DNA of 23,533 nt, from contig JAKMXF010000101.1 in the NCBI GenBank assembly GCA_024704765.1, positions 1 to 23,533 of the forward strand. The letters are read 5' to 3'. This document shows, piece by piece, positions 9,622-17,573 of this stretch. The stretch is from Oopsacas minuta (taxonomy: Eukaryota > Porifera > Hexactinellida > Lyssacinosida > Leucopsacidae). Numbering within the stretch: the stretch's first letter is position 1; each line of letters opens with the position of its first letter. The notes under the pieces are model-generated. The model was not told the DNA's origin and made no database searches. It saw nothing but the letters and a program-made list of their open reading frames with translations. A program made the position numbers and the translations under genes.

Positions 9622-9895
9622 CTATAGAAACAGGAATTTTAGCTTCATATGATAATATAGTTACGTATTAATATAACAGGGGACTTGTTTTGTGCATAAA
9701 TTTGAAATTTTCCTATGATCGCACTGCAAAAACGACAAAATAACATAATATACTAAATACTGATAGACTAGATTATTTTTGATAGCTAATATGTACACCA
9801 ATTGACAATAAACACGAAGGATGCAGATTATTTGCTATTAATTAGGGCATATTCTAATTCAGTACTCTAAAAAAATGACAAATCTATAATATTTG

Positions 9896-10279
9896 TGAGT
9901 TTGTTTGTTTGTTGTTTGTTAGGGCAATCGAGTGTGCTGATTCCAGATTCTCGCTTTCGAATTACTGAAATGTAAATTTCTTTATGTTTATTTTATGAAT
10001 ATAAAGTAAACAAATAGTTGAAATCTTAAAATACACGTAGAGACTTACTCTTAACAGCTACATTGGGGTAACAAAGTTCGCTGAGTCTGAATTTTGCATA
10101 TTCAAGTTTCTCATATGCAAATTCTTTGTTGTTTTAATGAATATAGAGTAAACAAATTATTGAAATATTTATTTTGCAATTATATTTTTTGCTAAATTCG
10201 AGGCACGAAGTGCCGAGTCCCATACGAACACAAAGTGTTCCTAAGCCGCGCAGCGCGAACAAGCGAAACAGTTCGTATG
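9896..10279 (+). repeat. hairpin-tailed dispersed repeat, copy 2 (most complete)
   Basis: Two body units are present: GGGCAATCGAGTGTGCTGAT at about 9920 with ATGAATATAAAGTAAACAAA, then GGGGTAACAAAGTTCGCTGA at about 10065 with ATGAATATAGAGTAAACAAA. The GC-rich tail holds GGCAC-GAA-GTGCC (10202-10214), GAACAC-AAA-GTGTTC (10226-10240) and CGCG-CAG-CGCG (10247-10257). A perfect 9-bp repeat CATACGAAC/GTTCGTATG (10221-10229, 10271-10279) encloses the last two, so a branched fold is possible. Confidence 0.65.
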
Positions 10280-10386
10280 TACAATAGAACAAAGGAAGTT
10301 ACAGATTTTCATTGTTTACACATTCAAATATTCAACAAAACTAGATAATTATAACAAAAATTCCCAAAGTCAAAAGAATCCGATTA

Positions 10387-10528
10387 CAGTGGAACAACCT
10401 GCATAAACCGACACTCCTTGGAACATCAAAATATTGTCGCTTTAGTAAATTGTCAGATTATCAGGTCAATTCATAATGTCGGAAGCTATTTCAGATCAGA
10501 TACACTGTAAGATTATGCTGGTTTACTA
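10387..10528 (-). mobile_element. pogo-like MITE, family member b
   Basis: Read on the minus strand it matches 6950-7098: GAAATAGCTTCCGA, then GACCTG, CTGACAATT, and TTTATGCAGGTT near the end. The plus-strand left end is CAGTGGAACAACCTGCATAA next to TA. The other end is more diverged, so that border is approximate. Confidence 0.6.
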
Positions 10529-10604
10529 ATTTTATATGAGAATTTGGAATAAGAATTCCATACACTGACTTGACGACAAATAAATAAATTCGGGATCTAT
10601 GTAG

Positions 10605-10643
10605 CCCGACTTCATACTTGTATTTGGCACGTATGAAATCGGG
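10605..10643. other. short stem-loop with 13-bp arms
   Basis: CCCGACTTCATAC (10605-10617) and GTATGAAATCGGG (10631-10643) pair at 12 of 13 positions around a 13-base loop. No U-run or other RNA-gene mark was seen. It could be a fragment of a palindromic element. Confidence 0.4.
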
Positions 10644-11806
10644 GGACATGACTTATGATCCAGACAAAACATTCTAAATCCAAAGAAATATTGGATATTT
10701 CTTTTAGCACAGCTCCTTTAGGGAGATGCCCTAATGGCATGGACGATGTGCGACGTCCGTCCGTCCTTCCCCGCGGCATTGCGAATTCTATCAATCAGAT
10801 TTACATGGAATTAGTACACATATTCATTTTTGGAGATTTCCACAGCGGGTATGAGATTATTCTAAAGTGAATGTTTCACACTTTTCTATATAAATTCAAA
10901 AGGAAGCTAGAGATTAGGTTTCAACATGACTGGGGTAATCGAGTGCGGAGAGTCCGATTTTGAGATTTGATTTTCGAGTCCCAAAGTTACAAATTCACAG
11001 ATATATAATATGATTAATCATATTTCACACCATTTGGTATATTTTTCAAAATTATACTAGGAATAACAATTGAATGACTATTGTAGGGACCTGAGTTTGT
11101 ATATATCATACTTACCAACCCCTTGTAACAGTTCCCCTGGATATTTTCTCGATACCCTTGTATTTTCTAATTGTTTCTGTATTTGAAATTTTCTATGCAA
11201 ATAATAGGATTTTTTCCCTCTTATTTTATGAGAAAAAGCACCAAATATCCAATAGTTTCCCTGCATTTAGTAATTTCCCAGGATCGAATGTCAAATCCCG
11301 TGATAATCAAGGGATCCCTGGATGGTTGGCAAGTCTAGTATATATGTGTTCGTCTATAGACTCATTAAGTAGAAGTACTAGTATCTGGCAATATCGGGTC
11401 TTGGAACTTGGGCACATTGGTATTTCGTAATTGTTTAAAGTTTGACACATATGTATTATTATCGAATAGGAAGTAATAGTTAGGGAAGTCAATTGGTAAT
11501 ATTATTTTATCCAAAATATTTGTGGATTGTGAATCATGCGGTTTTCACACCTTTTCCCAGTATTGTAGAATATTTAACATCTCGTCATTATTCCTAGGTA
11601 GATGAATGAAATGTATTATCGTTGAGTAGGAATTCACACATAGTGAAGCTGTGGACATGTTGTCCACCCTTAGCATTCTAATACATTAAGGCAATGGCGC
11701 AGGCAATATTTAGATTGGTTAAACAGTTTGGGATTATGTGGTGGAGGCCATAGCTGGAGTATAGCGGGGAAGTTATATTATGACAATCAATATTTTTGAA
11801 ACTCAC

Positions 11807-12017
11807 ATTGTCCATGTACGAAGTATTGCATTGACATTATCATCAGATACAACAGTGATGAATTGATAATTAATTTCATGACAGAATAGAATCAATCTAT
11901 CTTCAGTGTGCAATAATTATACAATTCTGGTTTCAATTTCCTTCAAATTTTCCATAGCTAAATCAGGTTTATATATCTCTACAACCTGATTAACATTTGT
12001 GAAACAGGTGATTAATG
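11807..12017 (-). pseudogene. possible decayed exon, unassigned (weak Rad9-clamp resemblance)
   Basis: On the minus strand an acceptor-like AATATTACAG is followed by 211 bases ending at a strong donor (AAT|GTGAGT). One frame reads ALITCFTNVNQVVEIYKPDL, then AMENLKEIETRIV, a TAA at 11917-11919, and then LLHTEDRLILFCHEINYQF with ITVVSDDNVNAIL. The frame is protein-like on both sides of the stop. From memory it weakly recalls the Rad9 checkpoint-clamp region around RL-[VI]-x-x-L-H and the segment after it, but this is a guess. No neighbouring exons were recognised. It could also be a chance frame. Confidence 0.25.
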
Positions 12018-12219
12018 CTGTAATATTAATGCTGCTTACATTTGCTAAATATAATCAGGGAAGGTTTAAAAATAGTTGAATATATTTCCATTATATCTTA
12101 TGGAAGCATCCATACATAAGCATTATGGAATATAGATTAGCAATCTCAAATTTAAGTGCAAATACCAGCAAGAAAGATTAGTAATATTTACAAAGGTTAC
12201 TATGATGCATACAGTATAT

Positions 12220-12300
12220 CAGTGGTTCTTAATCGGCGTGCCGCGGCACACTTGTCTCAGAACGCTTTGAAAGGTGCCACCAAAATCCATTGACATGTAT
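12220..12300 (+). mobile_element. hAT-like end
   Basis: It starts CAGTGGTTCTTAATCGGCGT and continues into GCCGCGGCACAC, a very common hAT MITE end type. No right end or target duplication could be paired with it. The right border given is nominal. Confidence 0.45.
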
Positions 12301-12704
12301 AACAGATTTGATAATATGTTTTAAATGCTTTAGTCTCCAAGCCTCTGGACTATAATATCAACGAAAACTAATCTGTTGAGTTAGCGAAGATTGTTACATT
12401 TTTGAGCGTCTATTGTTTTTATCATTCTGATTGTTAGTTGATTTAGTTGTGTCACAGGAAAACTGGTCCTTGACTCAGACCCATGGCAACGCCGCAGAAT
12501 GCGGCCTCCAAACGACCAAAATGACTGCTTCATGACACAGTAATACAGTATTCAAAATTACTCTACTATGACCGATTACGGTCTAAGTTTTACGCTCTTA
12601 ATGAAAAGGAACACTATAAATCGTTTTAACCAATTCCCGCACAAAAAACGAGATAGTAGCACTTTGTGCGTCATAAAATCGCACATTTATTCGGTTAAGT
12701 CATA

Positions 12705-13701
12705 CAGAGCTGCAAATGGGTCAATGGGTCATGATTCATTATGGGCAGGGCCGGATTAGCATTCGATGGGCCCTAAGCCAAGCATACTATGAGGCCCTCT
12801 CTATAATTCCTGCTCAGAATAGCAAGCATTTCAAAGAGGCTCACACCTCACTCCCTGCCTCGCTTAATATAAACTGGAAGCATATATGTAACTGACAAAT
12901 ACCATTTTGAATTGAATCAACTAATCTAGTGGAAAAGTAAAAAAATAATAAAAACCATTGAGTTTTAATATATATAAGATAACTTCATTCACTGCTAGGC
13001 TGAATGGAACTCATAAATGAAGCTTAACAATCGGATATAGTGGATATATACGTTGTTTTGATGTTTTCACATTGACTGCCTTTGTCATTCAATTAAGATT
13101 GATTTTTGTGGCGTTCGCATTCAAAATGACTACACTTTGTGAGCAAACAACAAACGCAGTGTGGGGACTGAGACTGGCTATGCCAAGCTATTTTTCGTCG
13201 AATTGGTGTGGGCCGTGAGACCCCCCAGAACTGTGAGGCCCTAAGCCATGGCTTATTTGGCTTATAGGCTAATCCAGGCCTGATTATGGGTCACGACCCA
13301 CCAATGTTCATTCATAATTTTAGATACAATGTATGCGTACGAGGCATCACTTCAGATAACTTGTTAATAATAGAGTTAATTAATAATGGTGGTCGTTATA
13401 CTGAAAGTTTTTAATACCATAAAGTGCGAGTAAGGTATACGTATGTCTTCAGGTTTACTAATAGCAACTATCAATAAAGCTTCAATGCATTTAATGCTCG
13501 GCATATCATAACATCTCAACGTAATGCAATGTTACCAGACTATCAAAGCTGTCTCGATCGTGTTAGAAGGATGTAAATACAACTTGGTTTCATGATTTTG
13601 TTAAACTAACTACATACATTATACTTTCTTATAATAATCAAATACATAATAGATCGGGATGGGTCATATGGGTCACTACATGTGACCCATATGCAGCTCT
13701 G
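12705..13701. mobile_element. outer hAT-type element, 997 bp, non-autonomous
   Basis: The ends CAGAGCTGCAAATGGGTCA (left) and CAGAGCTGCATATGGGTCA (right, minus strand) differ at one of 19 positions. The flanking 8-mers AAGTCATA (12697-12704) and AAGTCAGA (13702-13709) match at 7 of 8, as expected for a hAT target duplication with one later mutation. No transposase frame was seen. It is interrupted by the element at 12746-13282. Confidence 0.75.
12746..13282. mobile_element. inner hAT-type element, 537 bp, nested in 12705-13701
   Basis: The ends CAGGGCCGGATTAGC (left) and CAGGCCTGGATTAGCC (right, minus strand) are imperfect inverted repeats. Perfect 8-bp target duplications ATTATGGG flank it (12738-12745, 13283-13290). 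GGGCCCTAAGCCA near the left end is mirrored by TGGCTTAGGGCC near the right. It is non-coding. The perfect duplication, against 7 of 8 for the host element, fits its younger age. Confidence 0.85.
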
Positions 13702-14429
13702 AAGTCAGAGCCAGAGGTGTATTGGGGGGGGAACGCCGTTCCCTTACTTTAAATTCCAGAGGGAAATAGGGGGACGCGAAGCCGCTTCTTCATGGAAATA
13801 TTTGGATTATTTAACAATATTTTTTAGGTTAGAAATTAGTCAACATTTTATTACCAAACACTTAATATATTTTGTATTATCCAATTATTGTGTAAGTATC
13901 GTTTACATGTGGAAATGCTTTTGTTCCTCCGATATTCGATCTAGAACCCAAATACCATAAAAAATTTGGCCCGCTAGACCAATTTTCAAGGAGATCAAAA
14001 TTTTCGCGACAGTTCTATTCCTGTGCTATCATTGTTAAATATAATCATAATACTATTAATAAACATAGAACATATAGTTAGGAGGAGTCCACTTCACCAA
14101 GAAGAGCACTCCCGTTCACCACCAGCCTACTGGCTTGTGAATACTGATATTCGGTTGGACAGGTTTCAACCTTGCTTAAAATTGAAAATTTCACCAGTCA
14201 TATGTTCACTTCTATCTCTTCTCTAACTCGAGATATTAAGCTTTCAATTTATTAAAGAGGAGATGATAAAGTAATAATCTTGCATTAGCACGTGGGGAAT
14301 TTGCCCGATCAACCTGAGATTTAATACGATTTAGGGGACCAAGTAACCTATGTTGAGGGTTCATTTCTAGTTTTACTCCACTTGGTTGCTACAATTGTGT
14401 AGCAACACATGTTGTTTGACAATATATGA

Positions 14430-14770
14430 GCACGCTTCGCTTGTTCGCGCTGCTCGGCATACGAACACTTCGTGTTCGCACAGGTCTCAGCAATGCATAC
14501 CTTACTATACATAGTATAACAAAATCTAAATTTTTTAAACTAATATATAACAAATTTAAATGTGTGAACTTGAAAATTCAGCGTACTTGATTCCCCATGT
14601 ATAGCCATAGAGAGCAGGTCTATACGATTATTTCAAGGCTTCAATTCTTTGTTTACTTTATGCACCTAAACAACAACAAATATTCACAATATGTTGTTAA
14701 CAACATCATATATGGAATTAATGTACTCGATTACCCCATAATAGCCGTTTAAGCAAGTTACTAGGACAAT
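14430..14770 (-). repeat. hairpin-tailed dispersed repeat, copy 3 (minus orientation)
   Basis: Read on the minus strand: ACTTGCTTAAACGGCTATTA and GGGGTAATCGAGTACATTAA, then TGCATAAAGTAAACAAAG, then GGGGAATCAAGTACGCTGAA, and finally the tail with CGAACAC-GAA-GTGTTCG (14462-14478) and GCGCGAACAAGCGAAGCG. A related GC-rich patch with GCGAGCAAGCGAAGCGG lies at 14802-14818 and may be the tail of another, lost copy. Confidence 0.55.
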
Positions 14771-14959
14771 ATAGAACACAACTGTTCGCAAGCCCCACAC
14801 CGCGAGCAAGCGAAGCGGCTCATAATAGCATAAAATATAAAATAATATTTGTACTTGCATACATGATACATGCTACATCATATCCAGATATACAATTATA
14901 CATATTCTATGATTGGGTGTATATTCAGCATAGCTAACCATTAGCTGTATTAGTAGACA

Positions 14960-16606
14960 TTATTCCCAGGGATAAGTACAGTAACCAGGTCCTAAGGGTT
15001 CTGCAGGTATCCCTCTATTGAGGAGTCTACATCTGTGTTTGTGTAACCTGTCGTATAACTCATCATTAGATATATCTATAGTACTTGAACCAGTCCATAG
15101 TCTCTCAGCTATAGGACTAGCTCTAGGCCAAACACGAGATAGAGAATTAGTTCCGTCTACCAACTCTGCCCAGATAGTTGCCTCTCCTCCTAATACGAGG
15201 ATCTCTTGTAGATTAGTACCTCCAAACTTTTCTGGGTCACATCTGAAATATGTTTCATAGTCAGGAGTATGACTAATTAGGTTTATATACCAACATGATG
15301 ACAAGAGGGCGTGGTAACCAGCAGCTGTTACATTGTTCATCTCTTCCTCCCAGTTATGGCTATCTTTCCAGACATGTATAATAGTATCTTGTTTAATCTT
15401 ATTACCATTATCAAACACTTCTTGCCAAACCACATAACTCTTGCCCAGCTGCTCAACTAGTTCAATCAACTTATTCATGTAAAACTGCTCAAACATAGCA
15501 TAGTCTGTATAATTACTCTCTTTCATCCACTGTTGAATATAAGGGTTTGACTTCCAGCAATCGAAATTCACCTCATCTCCTCCCAAATGAATGTACTGAT
15601 ACTTAAACTCAGATACAATCTCTTTGAATAGACCAGTTAAGAAAGGCCATGTCACATCAGAAATAGCGTTGATAGGTCCGTAGGTCCCATCAGGCTTATC
15701 GTCAGTATAGCAGGGTGTTAGTAGACCTGGCTGACCCTTTCCCCAACTGTCTGTGTGTCCTGGAGTGTCAAATTCTACCATTACTCTAATACCGTGCATA
15801 TTGGCATGAGTAATAACCTCCTGCACATCAGATTTTGAGTAGGTGTGTCTTGAACTATAAGCGCCTTTTGCACTCATATCAGGGAACATATCGCTGACAT
15901 ACGGGAATGCCTGCATATCTACAATGTGCCAGTGGAATATATTGAATTTATTCCAGGCCATTACATCTAGATGTGTCTTGAGCAGAGGCACAGGCAGAAA
16001 GTGACGTGAGGTGTCGTATAGTATACCTCTGTGTTTGAAGTAGGGAGCATCATTTACGTCACACTCGTGAACATACAGCTGATTGTCACTATATTCCAGA
16101 ATCAGCTGACTGAAGGTTTCAATACCTCTCAGTGCTCCGTACACATTCGTAGCCATCAGTGTGGAGGCGGGGTAACCAACTGAGAGGTTGTAGTCCTCTT
16201 TGGTGTCAAATGTCAAACTGGCGTCATCAATATCTAGGGTAACGTTAAGCTGAATAAAGCCTAACTCCACTTCAAACTTGGACTTCTGTATGAAGCTATC
16301 AGGAATCTGTTTGGTAAGGTCGTGTATAATATGGTAATACTCATTAAACGCATTTGATAGTATTGGGTGTGAGTTGGGGAATTCACCAGGAGACATCAGA
16401 GCGAAGTGCATTTCGTTGCGTAGAATGTAGTATGCATTATCTGTACAGGTCATCTTGATAGGATAAGGCCAAACATAAGAAGAGATGTTTGTTTTTGTTG
16501 TTATCGACACATAAGAACCCGATTTCGGAGAGATATGAACTTTGGAGAATTCGCAATAAACTGAGAGAATTACAGAGCACAGAATAAAGAGAATATCCCA
16601 CAGCAT
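14960..16606 (-). CDS. lysosomal beta-hexosaminidase (GH20, HEXA/HEXB family)
   Basis: The product is a 548-residue enzyme that removes terminal N-acetylhexosamine from glycolipids and glycans in the lysosome (family knowledge). It starts MLWDILFILCSVILSVYC, a good signal peptide. The frame extends 17 codons upstream only to a GTG, so the ATG at 16606-16604 is chosen. Landmarks are: HRGILYDTSRHFLP with the substrate-binding Arg193; WNKFNIFHWHIVD with Asp230; EFDTPGHT with His284; LGGDEVNFDCWKSNP with the catalytic pair Asp344-Glu345; YVVWQEVFDN; CWYINLIS with Tyr440 and Asn442; GGEATIWAE with Glu475; and WPRASPIAERLW. Five N-x-S/T sequons suit lysosomal targeting. Length is close to human HEXA (529) and HEXB (556). 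It is intronless, unlike its vertebrate relatives, so an old retrocopy or intron loss is possible. It cannot be assigned to alpha or beta subunit type. Confidence 0.95.
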   Translation of the reverse strand: MLWDILFILCSVILSVYCEFSKVHISPKSGSYVSITTKTNISSYVWPYPIKMTCTDNAYYILRNEMHFALMSPGEFPNSHPILSNAFNEYYHIIHDLTKQIPDSFIQKSKFEVELGFIQLNVTLDIDDASLTFDTKEDYNLSVGYPASTLMATNVYGALRGIETFSQLILEYSDNQLYVHECDVNDAPYFKHRGILYDTSRHFLPVPLLKTHLDVMAWNKFNIFHWHIVDMQAFPYVSDMFPDMSAKGAYSSRHTYSKSDVQEVITHANMHGIRVMVEFDTPGHTDSWGKGQPGLLTPCYTDDKPDGTYGPINAISDVTWPFLTGLFKEIVSEFKYQYIHLGGDEVNFDCWKSNPYIQQWMKESNYTDYAMFEQFYMNKLIELVEQLGKSYVVWQEVFDNGNKIKQDTIIHVWKDSHNWEEEMNNVTAAGYHALLSSCWYINLISHTPDYETYFRCDPEKFGGTNLQEILVLGGEATIWAELVDGTNSLSRVWPRASPIAERLWTGSSTIDISNDELYDRLHKHRCRLLNRGIPAEPLGPGYCTYPWE

Positions 16607-16757
16607 TCTACGATAAATGACACATATGAGAATAATTATAAATACAGTCAGCGTCACTTATTGGAACCCTCAAGAGACCAACAATAATATTCTTAAATGA
16701 GACTTCATATTAAAAAGAAGAATTGGTCGTACAATTTTTAAGGAATAAATACAATTA

Positions 16758-17068
16758 CAGTAAACTATCGTTATAACTAAGTGCTTAGAAGTTAGGTTTC
16801 ATTCGTGATAAGCGTAGTAAAATCAATTGCAATACACTCCGAGTAATTGGGACAGTTGTCAAACAAAGATTTACTTCTAGCCCAGAGTGGTGAATATAAT
16901 AAATTTTCGGTTAATCGGGAAGTCAGATTAATTGGGACACAATTGCTAGGACAAAGATGTCCCAATTAAGAGGAATTGGTTGTGTTTCAAGCGATAGGGG
17001 CTAGGAAATCAATTCGTTATAACCGGAGTTTCTTTATATGCTACTTGATTATAACGGGAGCAGTGCTG
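16758..17068. mobile_element. pogo-like palindromic element, borders approximate
   Basis: The left end CAGTAAACTATCGTTATAAC is mirrored by TCGTTATAACCGGAGTTTCT at about 17014-17033 and again by GATTATAACGGGAGCAGTG up to 17068. Two right-end-like motifs suggest nesting or an internal duplication. Inside, ATTGGGACA and TGTCCCAAT form another inverted pair. It is non-coding. Confidence 0.5.
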
Positions 17069-17071
17069 GAT

Positions 17072-17445
17072 TTGGTTAACCGCCGGTATATCCAGTTAAC
17101 TGCTATGAGAAAATATATTTAGTTAACCAAATAGTGTCATTCACACCAAATTAATCATCGTTCATGGCTTTGAGAGGTAGAAAATGATAAATAATCCAAT
17201 TCAGCTAGTAAGGAGTTAGTGTGATGTTACATTTTAGGATTATATTCTCAAATATCTATCATTTTGTCAGGTACACTCACATCACGATTGTATATAAAAG
17301 TGCAATTGAATGGATATTTTCAATTTTCATAAAATAATCATTTGTTGTATAGACAAATAATTACAGCAGTTAACCGGTTAAGCGGTATTATTCAACCAAT
17401 TTTAAGCATTCCATTAATTCGGTTAACCAACCATAGCCCCCCCCC
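17072..17445. mobile_element. GGTTAACCG-type palindromic MITE
   Basis: GGATTTGGTTAACCGCCGGT near the left end is mirrored by CGGTTAACCAACCATAGCCC near the right. GCAGTTAACCGG-type motifs recur inside as inverted pairs. No clean target duplication was found. Confidence 0.45.
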
Positions 17446-17573
17446 CGACAGTACTTCATTTTAAAATGTAAAATACATTATTGAATCAAGAAAATATATT
17501 ATTAAATAATTCAATAAATAAAACACATTGAAACTTATAAATTACATCAAAAGAGTATCATATGTACATAACA

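Larger units (their letters stand above)
9622..14959. other. 5.3-kb region without a convincing gene
   Basis: It lies between the first identified GPCR exon and the hexosaminidase stop, and should contain the missing GPCR 5' exon(s) and promoter. It holds two hairpin-tailed repeats, a pogo-like MITE, a hAT-like end, two nested hAT-type elements, a 13-bp-arm hairpin (10605-10643) and one possible decayed exon (11807-12017). No signal-peptide exon could be recognised. Confidence 0.6.
16607..17573. other. intergenic with palindromic elements
   Basis: This stretch lies upstream of the hexosaminidase and downstream of the coiled-coil gene, both on the minus strand. No gene was seen. Most of it is taken up by the two inverted-repeat elements listed at 16758-17068 and 17072-17445. 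A run of C (about 17437-17446) ends the second. Confidence 0.5.

Noticed and set aside
9896-10279. Hairpin-tailed repeat as a Helitron
   Set aside because: Helitrons end in one hairpin plus CTRR; here there are several hairpins and no consistent CTRR or 5' TC.
10605-10643. Stem-loop as a microRNA precursor
   Set aside because: The 13-bp stem is too short for a microRNA duplex and the flanks do not extend the pairing.
10655-10870. Plus-strand frame containing a GTCC-repeat patch
   Set aside because: Low-complexity GTCCGTCC tract and an overlapping frame on the other strand; no protein-like pattern.
11100-11350. Inverted repeat with CTTACCAACC/CTTGCCAACC ends
   Set aside because: The arms are only loosely similar and no target duplication was seen; not enough to call an element.
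13710-13800. CAGAGGTGTATTGGGG start with a GGGAACG-C-CGTTCCC hairpin as a third hAT element
   Set aside because: No matching right end or 8-bp duplication could be found.
14023-14226. Plus-strand frame with a hydrophobic start
   Set aside because: No domain, no splice context and AT-driven composition (Ile/Leu runs); probably chance.
16607-16657. N-terminal extension of the hexosaminidase
   Set aside because: It begins at GTG, not ATG, and would put a second hydrophobic stretch before a good signal peptide; the ATG at 16606 gives the normal family length.
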